The notes below the pieces were generated by a model. It did no database searches, had not been told where the DNA came from, and saw only the letters and a program-made list of their open reading frames with translations. A stretch of 64,000 nt of DNA from Toxorhynchites rutilus septentrionalis (taxonomy: Eukaryota > Arthropoda > Insecta > Diptera > Culicidae), in NCBI RefSeq assembly GCF_029784135.1, contig NC_073745.1:241457946-241521945 (forward strand). Direction: 5' to 3'. Position numbers and translations under genes: made by a program. This document shows positions 53,930-64,000 of this stretch, piece after piece. Within the stretch, counting starts at the first letter, position 1; each line of letters starts with the position of its first letter.

Positions 53930-56900
53930 CTGCGGAATTGAAAAAAAAGGTACTCGTTACGAAACAGTGGAAAAGTTGGAAAACCAAGCCGGAACAGCTT
54001 GAGGAATGTGGAATGGATAAATTTTACGTGACTTCTCATGCATTGATACCAAACAGTGAAATTTTGGAATGCAGTATAAAACCAAAACTAGGTCAATCGA
54101 ACGCGTTTAGTCGTTTCGAATACTGCAATGAGGTTTTTGCTGTTACTACTTCTGACATCAACTAACCAATTCAGTGGCGTAATATCTGTGATCGACAATA
54201 CGCCAAGGATAGCGGAAAATGGTAAGTCTGATGATGATAAACGCATCATGATATAACAACAAAACTTGGTCTCGACAGGAGGAAATGATATACAAGTCGA
54301 CATCCGTGGTGCTGTAACATCTAAGTCGGTTACTATGAAAAACAGCAGCATCGAGACATCTTCAAGTAAGTTTAATGTATGCGCTGATTGTACTATTAAT
54401 ATGAGCGCCCTAATTACAGTACGATGTGCACCGCAAGAGGAACTGCAACTATATGTACCACATTGTGAACCAACGTGTTCGAAAAGTTGCGTTCAATCGG
54501 CTCGTCGTTCGAAATTGGTCCACAAACCAACATGTGTGTGCAAGGCGGGTTATGTCCGGCACAAGAAACGTTGCATTAAATTGAGCCAATGCCCAACATG
54601 TGGCCCGTATGCAAAATACAGCAGTTGCACCCCCTGTTGCGAATCGACCTGCACTTTGGACTGTTCGGAGGTGCTATGTTTATCACCCTGCGCAGGAAAA
54701 CCAACATGTCTCTGTCAGCCCGGTTACGTCAAGCACAAAGGAGCATGCATCAAGAAGGAAATGTGTCCTTCCCGGTGAGAAACCACCGCCACAAACATTC
54801 GAAGCTACTTACAACTTTTCCCATTGATTTCGAGGCTGGAATCGCCGTCTGCGCACCGCCGTATTGCTGAGGTGGTTGAATAAATTGTGACTGTTTTTGT
54901 TGCTGTTGCTGAAGCTGCTGCTGCTGCTGAAGGTGTGCTTGTCTCATGAGCTGCTGTTGCTGATAGAGTTGCTGCTGTTGCTGGTGATGTTGATGAGCTT
55001 GCTGCTGCTGCTGCTGCTGATGGTACACATTTTGCTGTTGAGTCTCTGAAATCGAGCCATAGTAACCATTTACCGGGTCAATTTCGTTCACGGAACCGAC
55101 TTTTCGATTGTTATTTGCGGTCACTGAAAAATAACAGGAGTACTAATTAGAGCGGATTTAACTTTTGGTGGATTCTATAAAATATTAAATTTAATTATTA
55201 TATTACTTAAATTTGTACCATAAATTTGCTTATCAAAAATAGATGTTACAGAGAACGATTTTGAAAAATATATTAGTCGAAAAAATTAAACAATTGTAGA
55301 TTATAACGAGTAAGGAGTAATATTCTATCGAAGCCCACGATGAGCGACAGGCTGGGGTTTGAGAATCGGTGATTATGTCATCCAAAGTTGCATACTGAAA
55401 AACATCCCAGTTCGCTTTCGTGACCAATCATTGATCTTTAAAAGCTATAGTTTGGGTAAAGAAAGTTGTGGTCGTTGTCCTATCCCGACCAGCGGCCACT
55501 ACATCCAGGATACAAGAAACCCTCTGAAATGATAGATAGCTAACTCTTCCTGGATCTTCGGTCATATACCCGAGCCTCTGCAGAACATAAAAAACATTTA
55601 ACAGATCTGATACTTTAATAATTGACGAAACATAAGGTTGGTGCAGACTTTGTAGACTAACCGAAAATCAACAAACACAGAAAAAACAAAACAGGGGTGA
55701 CATTGCGTATTTCGAAACGAGTAACTCGTTTCGAGATAATTCAAACTTGAATCGAATTGATTTTAGTATTATGGTCTTAGGTATTATGTATCTTTCGAGT
55801 TAATATTTTCAGTGTACTAGATTTCGAGCAAAATTTGTCTCGAAGAGAAATGTCAAATTTTTGGGTTTGTAAACAAAGCAAACTTCACGGCTATTGCAAA
55901 CATCAATGCCGAAAAACAAATTTAATTTGAAATTATATTAAAATTGTGATTAAAAAGAAAAGATCGCGAAATGTTTTTTTTACGACAGTGATAGTGAAGA
56001 AGAGAGCACGCTTATTCCACAGAGGCGTGGGTTGAGGGATAAAAGTGACTCTCTTTCGCTTAGTGAAAATGAGTGAGTTTGTCTTTTATACGTTTCCGAT
56101 ATAAATGATAATAATTATTCTTTTGTTCCAAAGTTTCGGCAGTATATCAGAATTAGTCGAGAAGCATTTAAAAATATTTTGGATACAACCGTGTTTCAAA
56201 CAACTTTCAGAAGCACTGCTACTCTTGCAGCTTTGGAATAAGCAACCGTTTTGAATCTTCTGGCTTCTGGTCGTTCCAAATTAATGTAATGAAGGAGAAA
56301 TTTTTTTATTTGATATGGCGCAACCAAGAGTTTCATCAGCGTTCAATGAAATTATTCCACTTCTGGAAAGAAGCTTATGCGAAAAATGGATCGAATTGGA
56401 TACAACATCGTTTAATGAAACAAAGCAATATTTCTTCGACAAATTCAAGATACCCGGTGTATTAATGGTACTCATATACCAATTCTGAGGCCTACGGAAA
56501 ATGAACAAATATGCTGCAAATGTGACGCTTATTGTATTTTTTGACGTAGGACTACGTCTTACATTAAGGGTGCCAAATCAGAAAACAGGTCACGTTTTTA
56601 TGAAATAAAGTTAATGTTAATAACTATTTTTGCTGCGAATGGATTTTAATGATTTGCATACCAATCGAATCAGAAATTTTCTAAGATTTGTTTGATATGC
56701 TATATATTACAACCCCATAGTCTGTATATGGTTTAAATTGATGAAAATTGAAAGCACTCCCATTTCCCCATACATTTGTTCTGTCCATTTGTGTGCTTTC
56801 CCGAACAGAGCTGTCAATAACGAGCAACTTATGCAACCGCTAGAATAGAAACAGTCGGAGACGAATGAATCGTTGGATTTAAAGTCTCCGTAAACAAAAG

Positions 56901-59900
56901 AAAAAAGAAGAAGAATAGAATCAAAGAAGGGGGATAGCGAAAAGAGAATATTTGCGAAGTAAGTAAGTATTGTAATTTGAGGAATTTGAGAAAAATTCTC
57001 AGAATCTTTCTGTGCCCGAAACAACAAAGGTCGCTTATTCTGCTCGTTTTGTGTTTTATGTTTCCCCTCGAGCTGTAAACGTTAGCGAATATTTCACTTG
57101 AAGTTTATCGCTGCAACTTTGTGCATCTGTTAGACGTGTGTTTGATGCTTGTTGAATGGCGATACACGGAAGATGCCTCTCGTTAAATACTCAGTGCAAT
57201 GCGTGCATTGATATAAAGAAACAAATTGCAACACATGACCAATTAGTGTGTTGTACTCGCAAAGGCAAGAAAGCATCGTTGCTTCTCTAAATGATTCTAC
57301 AAAACCACGCAAGCCATTAAACCTTTTCTGGGTCCCCGGAACTTTTCACTTAAGAGTTATTTATGAACTTTCGACGTATTCGCAAATGATATCCGAAATG
57401 ATGAACAAAAAAATTTTAAAAAAAGATTGCGTAGTCCTACGTCCTAAGCGGTCGTGTCTCGGATACAACCCCGTGGATTTTTTGTGATTCCATAGTGCTG
57501 AAATAAAACTATTGTATTTATACTCACATACTTGTACAAATAGACGTCAAAACCAAAGGAAATGCAATTGAAATTTTCTGTGATGTAAAGTTTAGTATTA
57601 AAATCAACGTTTCACTAGCATTTTCCCATACGACGATCATCCATTTCTTGTCGAGACATTTGTTCTCGTTTCGAGTTTAAAAATGCTCGGACACAATGTT
57701 ACGTAATGTCAAACTTTGCTCGAAACTCTACTACTGCCTTTTTCCATTCGCTTGTTTCGAGCTAGCTTCGAGATTCATAATAGCGGAAGTGATCGAAATG
57801 AACAAGAATCACTCGATTCGAAATGCGCAATGTCACCCCAGATTTCAACACGGAACGGTGTTAACCGAACGCACTCTCAAACTACACATTTCTAAATACA
57901 TCTTATCGACTCCCATTAGGGACTGCCGAAGAACATTGGAGCCAGTTATCAGCAGAGGATGTTAAAAATCGTTTCGACAATTCTGAGGTTGAAGCTATGA
58001 GGCGAACCAGCTCAGGAGGCTAAAAGCCTACTAAATAAGAAATTAAAAAGGGAGGCTGAAGCAAAATTGAATCCAGTTCAAAATCGATGAAAGCAAAATA
58101 AAAGCAATAATCGATACAAAACGCCAAAAAACACCGTTCCTGACTTCCGCATAATTCACTTTGAAAAAATGCACTACAAAAAAATCTACAAATAAATGAA
58201 TAATTGAATAAAATATGATTTGTCGACTATTAAATAAGCGATGTTAAAAAAAAAACAATGGGAGGCGCCACCAAGGAGATAATTAGTGACATCATTTGGT
58301 TTGAACCAAGCAAATTTTCCGTAATTCCATAAATTTTGTTCCCATCGAAGTATGCTCCCTAACACAGCCATCTAAAACCAAGGTGCCTGGAGAAGCCAAC
58401 AATAGTCCCACGTCAACCATGCGGTTATATCATAAATATAACCCACCCATTTTATACTCGATAGTGTAATCTTTATCTGATTCGAAGACACGAAGCCAGT
58501 TTTAAAATGTTAAAATTAGGGTGAAATTTTCCACATTATGTTATTTAAATACGTATTCCTGACTCTTATTTAAGCATTGTATAGACACATTTCCGACATT
58601 TACGCGATTTTTTATTCGGGTTTTTTTAACGCGGATTTTCGAATGAACGCGTTTTTTTACGAGGTACGTATCCCCTGCGTGAAAAAAACTTGAGTGTATT
58701 ATCTCTGGCGCCTTCTTAACTCGTAAACGAAGCTCAACGCCGTTAGCGTGAATAAGGTGCATCTTGAAATGCAGTGGTTTTGGGAGCCTCCTGTAGATCA
58801 TAGACGTTGTTGGTATTTATTGAAAGAAAAAAAATATAATTGAATGAAAAAACTCCAGAAAATATTTTTTTATTCAACTTTATTCAGTTTTAATAGTAAT
58901 TTGATTCAGCTACCTCATTGATTCTCGTTCTGTCAGACCTATGCGCGAGTATAGGAAGGTTAATGATGGTGCAGAACGACATGATCGATCATGGGCATCG
59001 AGCAAGAGCACCTGACGAAATATGGGATTGAACATGTAAAATTAGGGGGCACAAACAGTACCACATCAGGATGAAAACGGACAACACAGGAAACCGGAGG
59101 CAGGATATAACAGGTAAAGATTAACAGGAGAAAGTAAATAGGAAACAAGAGACACGAGACAAAAGACAAAAATACAAGAAGACAAAAGACAAGAGTCAAG
59201 AGACAAAACTAGAAGAAGACAAGTGCATTAGAAGACAAGAAGATAAGAAAACGAGAAAAAGATGATGAGACGACAAAATACAAGAGTAAAGAGACAAACA
59301 TACGAGAAGACGAGAAGAAAGAGGACATGAGGAACAGAAGACAAGAAGATAAGAAGACAAGAGGACAACATGGCACGAGGACAAAAGACGAGATTCAAGA
59401 GACAAATATACAAGACAAGTTGATAAGACGGCAAATGGACAAGACGTCAAGAAGGGCAAGAAGAAAAGAGAACAAGAAGTCAAGAAGATTAGAAGACAAA
59501 AGGATAAGATGACAAGAGGAAAAAATACAGGAATCGAAAGACAAAAATACAAGAAGACATGAGAACAAGGGGGTAAAATAACAAGACGACAAGAAGGCAA
59601 AAGGGAAAAATTAGCAACAAGAAAAGAGGATGAAAAGACAAGAAGATAAGAAAACAAGAAGACGAAAGACAAGAGTAAAGGTGCAATAATACAAAAAAAA
59701 CGAGAGTTCAAGAGGAAAAGAAGATAAAAAGACAAACGGACAAGATGACTAGAAGACAAAATACAAGAGTCAAGGGGCAAAAATACAAGAAGACAAGACG
59801 GCAAAAGGATAAAAGGACAAATAGGACATGAAAAGAGGACATGAAGACAAGAGATCAAGAGAACAAGAGAACAAGAGGACAAGGGAACGAAAGGACATGA

Positions 59901-62900
59901 GGCCCAAAGATCAAGAGATCAAGAGAACAACAGGACAAGAGGACATGAGCACAACAGAAGAAGAGAACAAGAGGACAAAATTTTTAAAAACCAATTCAAT
60001 CCAATATATTAAATGCGCAACAATATTTACAGAATTCGAGAGGTACAGCTGAATAATGGTTTTAAAAATTATTGACGAAGTTTTATACGAACGGATAATT
60101 TTGTGTGGACAGTTTATTGCAGTTTTTATTTATATTTTTTTCTATGAATACTTTACCTGACGAAGTTTTTTTAACGGATTATACAGTGTAGAATCATATT
60201 TCGAGTTTCAGGTTGCTGTCATCATATGTACTGAATTTCAAAATAAATCGGAGAGGGTCGGGCCAGCGGCTTGTCCATTTGGCGTGGAATATACGAAACA
60301 AAGTTGTGTACGTATAACCGTGAATAACTCGAGAACGGATCGTCAGATTTGAGCTGTTCTTATTTTGTTTTGTTCGTGACCGACTATAAAAAAAAGATGC
60401 GGCAAGAAAAATAGGAAAATTTTGGAAATTCAAAAAAAAAAAACGATTTTTTACATGTTCTGCAATGAAAAATGTCCAATTGGAATTCGCGTTGACGGCA
60501 CTGAGCATCATGGTCCATTGTTGTGAGCCGAAGGTGATAATGGAATGAAGCTCAACTTTTTCATATTGAATATGTATTCTACGTAATAAAGTTACAGGAC
60601 TATGTGTTTTAATAATATTGAATTAGCACCAAATTACAATTTCCATTCAAATTTGAACAATATCATAATATTATAATATTGTTAATATTGGTCCTGCTGT
60701 TCTGATAGAGTTATTTGATTCACATCAAGGTATACGTCGATGTTATTTCTTGATCATGGAGAGTAGAGTAGTTTTACTGGTCCTCTTTTTCCTTCGTCAT
60801 ATCACACTGATTCGTTGTTTTAAGTAATCATATTAAGAATTATTACAGTCGTCATTGGAAGTTTTTGGAACATTGATTATTTCTCTGAAGTGATTGACGT
60901 TTAAAAATATGATGTGCATTTGGGGATCATATCGTATAATTTCGAGGATGATAATTTGAATTTGTTGATATTGGATATTCAGCATTCGTGAGACATGCTG
61001 CCACCATTCAGAAGCTTGAATATTTGTTCAATATTTGGAGTCGCAACGCACGAAGATTAGCGAAACGCCGTCGAATCAATCCGTTCGATAGCACCGCATT
61101 GAAGCAAATAAACCGCCTCGGGAACATGTGTCGCGAATTCGTGCAGGACGAACGCAGAAGGAATAGGAAACACATGTAGCTCCTGAACGACTGAGGAAGC
61201 AGCTCAATAACGATCTGCAGGGTTAACCGTAAGGCGTCATTTTCCAATAAATATGAACAGCGAACTGTTTCCCATTTTTTGACATAGAACTACGTCTTTC
61301 ATTTCTGTATTGTGGTGTAAGCTCAAAGTTTCGAACCCGAGAGCGTTACATATGGAGTGTGAGGTTTTGAACTTTAATACCTCTTCACCAGCTGAACGGA
61401 TTGGGATGATAATCACTTCATTCGAAAGATAAAATTTCTAAAAGTTATATGCATGTTACTTATTGACCCGAAAACTTGTTTCAATAGCTTAAAAATTGCT
61501 TTGAAAACAGGTTCTTGAAATCATACAAATCTGTATATAAGCAAGTGCCCGTTCGGGAATCCACTAATTTATCATTGTGCAGCGATTGATGTTCGATCTC
61601 CGGAATGTGCCTCCCTAACACAGACTTCAAACCCAAGGAGCCTGGGGAAATCGGCGTTGTGAAAATATAAATATATGCAAACTAGTTTTATACTCGCATG
61701 CAATATTTTTTTTCTTCAGTGTAAATTAAATGTTGTTTTGATATTTTTAATGAAAACTTAAACCATTTGCTACATTTATTTCTTCGACCAAAATTGTTTG
61801 GATCTTTTAGTTTTCAAGTTAGCAATTTTTGTAGAAATTCTGCAAAACAAATGTTGACCCTATTCAAGAAGCGTTCTAATTTTTTTAAATCTCAAGTATG
61901 CAAAGTTGCTTGAATTCTAAATGTCTTTATATCGCGTTTCCCTGCTATCTGAGATGGCACTACCAACGGCCAGTCGAGTTGGCATGAAATCCGTCAAAAG
62001 ATTGGTAGGAAGTGTCCCAATTGACTGGTGCAAAAATCCCGTGAATTCATCAAGAAGTTACGTAGTAATAGCGCTCAAAATCGGACGTTGATTTTGATTT
62101 TTGACTTCCAAATGGGGGAAATTTTGATAACCAATTCGAGTTCTGGGGAATCAGCAGTTGACTATGAACTTGGGTAGTCGGCTACCATGAGATCTTTTTA
62201 CATATATGACGATACGATATAGGACATACTTTTCGTAGCGTTTCAACGAAACAAAAATACGAAGTAGGGAATGTGAAACATCTGTGCACAGCATTGCCGT
62301 CATGGAAAAATCCAAGCACAATACCAAACCAGGATCAACCTTATCATTTCTATGCGGGGTGGGTGCAGTACAGGTGCTTTACATATAAACTACTGAACAG
62401 GAAGAATGTACATTGCACAAATGGAAACATGTAATGAGCCGATGTAATCGGGGAAAGTACCACAAGCTACTCTCAATACTGGATGATATACGTTAAAAAA
62501 ATTGCTTCGTCTACTTACTGTTTCCAGAACTGTAGATCAGTGTCGCACTCTGTCGATTTGGTTGTGGGATATTCCGAGGCCCATCAGTGAGAGGATCATA
62601 GTCAGCAATCTTTCCGATACCACCGCCACCGCCGCCGTTATTGACATTGCCATTGTTATACTGGTATTGCTGTTGTGCGTATTGCTGCTGCTGTTGACCG
62701 TTGTATCGCTGTTGCTGAGGATGCTGCCCGTAACCACCGTCACCTTGTAGTTGCGCATGATGATGTTGCTGCTGCTGCTGCACGTGATGATAATTGTGAG
62801 TAGCACCATTGCTTCGTTCATTGCCGCCTCCGCCACCACCACCAACTCCGGCCTGCTGGTTGTTGTGGTGATAGTGGCTGTTGTAGTTGTTGTTGTTGTT

Positions 62901-63475
62901 CACCATCGCAGCGTTTGGGTTAGGCCTAGCATAGTTATCATACGGATCATAGTATTTCTGGTTGTTGATCACACTCCCAGACGGTGTCTGGGAACTCTGC
63001 AGAACAGTTTGACGCACTACCTCGGTGGCGTTGGTGCTACTATTACTGCTACTATTGCTATTGTGATGGTAGTGGTTCGATTGCTGCTGTACTTGCGACT
63101 GCTGTTGGTAGGCCTGCTGAGGAGTCTGCACATTACCGTAGGCCGATTTGCTGTAGTTATTGTTGGTTGGATAGCCGCCACCTTGTGATGATTGGTAGTT
63201 GTTCTGGTTCTGATTCAGATTGCTCAGGTTGTGCTTGGTGAGCGTTGAAGTCGGCGTGATTTGAGCCTGCTGGGAAACAGCTGCCGTTGGGTTCGTTGGA
63301 GCCGTTGCGCTCGGTCCCATGGAGGACAATGATGAAGTGGAACCGGTTGCCGACGCCTGTGACAGTGAGTGTGATGCAGGTGCTACCACGGATGGTGGTG
63401 GAGGTGGTTGATAGTGTGGCAGCGACTCAGCCGCCAATTGCTCGGAAAAATATTCCGATTCCAGCTCGTTATTAT
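53750..63475 (-). CDS. Lasp: Lasp (LIM and SH3 domain protein), 3' part: last three coding exons
   Basis: Actin-binding scaffold of the cytoskeleton; the SH3 domain recruits proline-rich partners, while LIM and nebulin repeats bind actin. Coding exons on the minus strand: 63475-62519 (957 nt), 55123-54813 (311 nt) and 53929-53750 (180 nt with stop). Junctions have AG acceptors and GTAAGT donors with matching phases. The first starts [18 protein letters not shown], is Gln/Asn/His/Gly-rich, and ends [14 protein letters not shown] and TLIYSSGN; the second has [18 protein letters not shown] and a poly-Gln segment; the third is the SH3 domain ([17 protein letters not shown]...[13 protein letters not shown]). 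Order and landmark motifs match Drosophila Lasp. The LIM and nebulin exons lie beyond base 64000. The 7.4-kb and 0.9-kb introns hold transposons and a nested gene. Confidence 0.94.
54075..54080 (+). promoter_or_regulatory. TATA box of the nested TIL gene
   Basis: TATAAA 53 bp upstream of the ATG, giving a leader of about 20-25 nt if transcription starts near GGTCAATC (54101-54108). Confidence 0.6.
54128..54778 (+). CDS. Secreted two-domain TIL (trypsin-inhibitor-like) cysteine-rich protein, 3 exons, 179 aa
   Basis: Exons 54128-54221, 54279-54365 and 54420-54778; introns of 57 and 54 bp with GTAAG donors and CAG acceptors keep one frame. The N-terminus [20 protein letters not shown] is a signal peptide. 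About 45 polar residues follow, then two TIL domains: the first from [20 protein letters not shown] to [20 protein letters not shown], the second from [18 protein letters not shown] to [23 protein letters not shown] domains, held by five disulfides, usually inhibit serine proteases and occur in insect haemolymph and saliva; the target here is unknown. The gene lies antisense inside the last Lasp intron, its stop 34 bp from the Lasp exon at 54813. Confidence 0.9.
54813..55123 (-). CDS. Lasp: Lasp internal exon: Gln-rich linker
   Basis: Acceptor TTTTTCAG before 55123 and donor GTAAGTAG from 54812. The codon split with the upstream exon (A|TG) gives Met. Encodes [20 protein letters not shown], a His/Gln tract of CAG/CAA codons, then [22 protein letters not shown]. 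The opposite strand of this exon carries the AATAAA (54879-54884) likely used by the nested gene. Confidence 0.92.
54879..54884 (+). terminator. Likely poly(A) signal of the TIL gene, inside a Lasp exon
   Basis: AATAAA (in GGTTGAATAAATTGTGACTG) is the first such hexamer after the TIL stop codon, about 100 bp downstream. On the other strand it is Lasp coding sequence (Q-F-I-Q-P-P). If used, the two mature mRNAs overlap. Confidence 0.6.
55124..55693. other. Lasp intron, no other feature
   Basis: AT-rich intron sequence. No coding frame or repeat assigned. Confidence 0.4.
56130..56540 (+). pseudogene. Harbinger-type transposase N-terminal half, broken
   Basis: Reads [20 protein letters not shown], a stop-broken [12 protein letters not shown] segment, then [20 protein letters not shown] and [10 protein letters not shown], and in another frame [16 protein letters not shown]. 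This is the PIF/Harbinger order (helical region, Lxxxx-CxKWI, K-F-I-P-G-V-x-G-x-I-D-G-T-H), with the catalytic Asp of IDGTH changed to Asn and a few bases deleted. Cut off by the MITE at 56543. Confidence 0.75.
56543..57443 (-). mobile_element. MITE, type c, complete (GACGTAGGACTACG ends)
   Basis: 901 bp between GACGTAGGACTACGTC (56543-56558) and GCGTAGTCCTACGTC (57429-57443). The left 300 bp are the reverse complement of the repeats at 29560-29818 and 12131-12383. It lies inside the Harbinger element. No coding capacity. Confidence 0.7.
57840..59099. other. Lasp intron with small repeat fragments
   Basis: 58345-58400 carries CTCCCTAACACAGCC and ACCAAGGTGCCTGGAGAAG, the reverse of the TTGAAGTCTGTGTT minisatellite unit. 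58925-58960 has the GTCAGACCTATGCGCGAGTA end seen near 49172. No gene. Confidence 0.45.
59100..59990 (+). repeat. ~0.9-kb polypurine tract of degenerate GACAAGA units
   Basis: Nearly all bases on the plus strand are A or G, in irregular units GACAAGAAGA, GACAAAAGAC, AAGAGAACAAGAGG. Long open frames on both strands here are artefacts of the repeat. It lies in the large Lasp intron; the Lasp pre-mRNA would carry the pyrimidine-rich complement. Confidence 0.85.
60905..61179 (+). CDS. Candidate tiny two-exon gene (about 73 aa), function unknown
   Basis: A coding-like frame ending at 61179 ([20 protein letters not shown], then basic [20 protein letters not shown] and [13 protein letters not shown]) has no in-frame ATG of its own but begins right after a splice-acceptor-like GGATATTCAG (ends about 60981). 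Joining it to ATGATGTGCATTTGGGGATC (from about 60905) across a ~49-bp GT-AG intron gives one frame. AATAAA at 61246-61251 follows. The product would be a small, very basic helical protein, perhaps nucleic-acid-binding. The intron is predicted, not proven. Antisense within the Lasp intron. Confidence 0.35.
61273..61680 (-). repeat. MITE fragment, type d, with minisatellite unit
   Basis: Starts TTTTTTGACATAGAACTACG then TCTTTCATTTCTGTATTG, as at 48536 and (reversed) 46763. Near 61605-61660 is CTCCCTAACACAGACTTCAA and CCAAGGAGCCTGGGGAAATC, the reverse of the TTGAAGTCTGTGTT unit. This links the minisatellite to type d MITEs. Confidence 0.6.
61681..62518. other. Lasp intron, no other feature
   Basis: AT-rich intron up to the donor at 62518. 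Nothing further supported. Confidence 0.4.
62519..63475 (-). CDS. Lasp: Lasp internal exon: low-complexity Asn/Gln/Gly/His region
   Basis: Donor GTAAGTAG from 62518; acceptor CCCCGCAG before 63475. Contains a PPPPPSV stretch (possible SH3 or EVH1 ligand), [14 protein letters not shown], poly-Gly and poly-Gln tracts and [15 protein letters not shown]. It is longer than most animal Lasp linkers but comparable to the Gln-rich linker of Drosophila. Confidence 0.92.
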
Positions 63476-64000
63476 CTGCGGGGTGTGTGGATTTTTACCA
63501 CGATGAATTGGAGTGGCGATTTGGCAAGGGTGGTGGTAATGTTTTGTGGCATGAGGGCGTGGTGTGATGATACGGTTGTGGTGTTTGTTAATGGCGTACA
63601 AACAACGACAACGTGATGCATTATGGAAAGAAGCAAAAAGAAGCATATTAAAAAGGCGTTTGAGATACATCAATTGCTATTTTTTTTGGGAAAATATACA
63701 GGTCGGTAGCTAGCTGCGACATCGAAAGGGAACATTGATTCTCACCAATGTAGCTACATACATACGTACAACATGGATGAAAACTAAAGAGGATCAAATG
63801 GATCGGTACACATGTTTCTGGCAAATCTACACTGAGCGAAACAACAATAGGACCACCATGTTTTTTACATTGTTTTTACAATATTCTAAATTACGATTCA
63901 AGTTTCTTATATCTAATAATCTGTTTATACTTTCCCAACTTTAAGAACCATTATGGGTAGGGGTGGTTGTGTCCCATTCACCTGAATACCATTCACCCGA
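63476..64000. other. Lasp intron 5' of the low-complexity exon
   Basis: No LIM or nebulin-repeat exon is visible. The last bases contain CCATTCACCTGAATACCATTCACC, a short direct repeat similar to the CATTCACCGTG motif of the 9.8-kb element. Confidence 0.4.

Larger units (their letters stand above)
55694..57839 (+). mobile_element. PIF/Harbinger transposon ruin with nested MITE
   Basis: 29-bp TIRs (GGGGTGACATTGCGTATTTC..., two mismatches) at 55694-55722 and 57811-57839. Transposase pieces lie on the plus strand from about 56130, and a type c MITE is inserted at 56543-57443. A clear 3-bp target duplication was not found. Confidence 0.75.

Noticed and set aside
59196..59882. 228-residue open frame on the minus strand, Leu/Ser/Cys-rich like a membrane protein
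   Set aside because: It is the translation of the degenerate GACAAGA polypurine tract; all frames of such a repeat stay open.
62751..63188. 145-residue plus-strand frame rich in Val, Leu and Ile
   Set aside because: It is the exact antisense of the Gln/His-rich Lasp exon; CAG/CAC codons read backwards give Leu/Val runs.
1..64000. CRISPR arrays, bacterial operons or prophage
   Set aside because: No regularly spaced short repeats with unique spacers; introns, TATA boxes and eukaryotic transposons show this is insect nuclear DNA.

Overview
This window reads as genomic DNA from a culicine mosquito, most likely Aedes. Single-copy genes are sparse and have short introns (54-62 bp where both ends are visible). 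The space between them is packed with nested transposons of families typical of Aedes genomes: ITmD37E, mariner, Tc1, pogo-like, PIF/Harbinger, Helitron, I-like and other LINEs, a tRNA-derived SINE and many MITEs. The species is an inference; the sequence carries no diagnostic marker.

Host genes. (1) The first coding exon of the type I regulatory subunit of PKA is on the minus strand (32690-32854); no further exon is visible down to base 1, so its first intron should exceed 32 kb. (2) A short single-exon gene of unknown function is at 16841-17374 (+), with its own TATA box and poly(A) signal. (3) A complete three-exon isovaleryl-CoA dehydrogenase gene is at 41915-43304 (+). (4) The 3' half of Lasp (LIM and SH3 domain actin-binding adaptor) is on the minus strand (exons 62519-63475, 54813-55123 and 53750-53929). 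(5) A secreted two-TIL-domain cysteine-rich protein (54128-54778, +) sits antisense inside the last Lasp intron, with its likely poly(A) signal inside a Lasp coding exon. A further tiny two-exon candidate gene (about 60905-61179, +) lies in the large Lasp intron.

Layout. 1-1.2 kb: 3' end of an I-like LINE with RNase H. 1.2-1.7 kb: fragment of an unrecognised protein-coding pseudogene. 1.7-7.0 kb: decayed two-ORF LINE (minus), split by a 2.4-kb element that carries histone H2A gene pieces. 7.5-8.9 kb: very long foldback. 9.8-11.6 kb: pogo-like ruin. 13-16.5 kb: tandem-repeat element and two Tc1-like ruins. 17.8-19.1 kb: almost intact ITmD37E transposon. 22.1-28.6 kb: nested complex in which two inverted copies of one mariner-superfamily element flank a second H2A-carrying element, with another D37E-type transposon inserted in one arm. 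29-41 kb: MITEs, mariner and Helitron remnants, and the PKA exon. 44-53 kb: MITEs, a pogo-like and a mariner ruin, and a tandem-repeat block hit by a LINE and a SINE with clear target-site duplications. 53.7-64 kb: Lasp, with a Harbinger element, a 0.9-kb polypurine tract and MITEs in its introns.

The most unusual object is the H2A-carrying repeat, present twice at 2691-5125 and 23525-26005. It holds two degraded histone H2A units per copy, each with a TATA-type promoter and a histone-type 3' stem-loop, between mosquito MITE-like ends. It looks like transduplication of replication-dependent histone genes by a DNA element.
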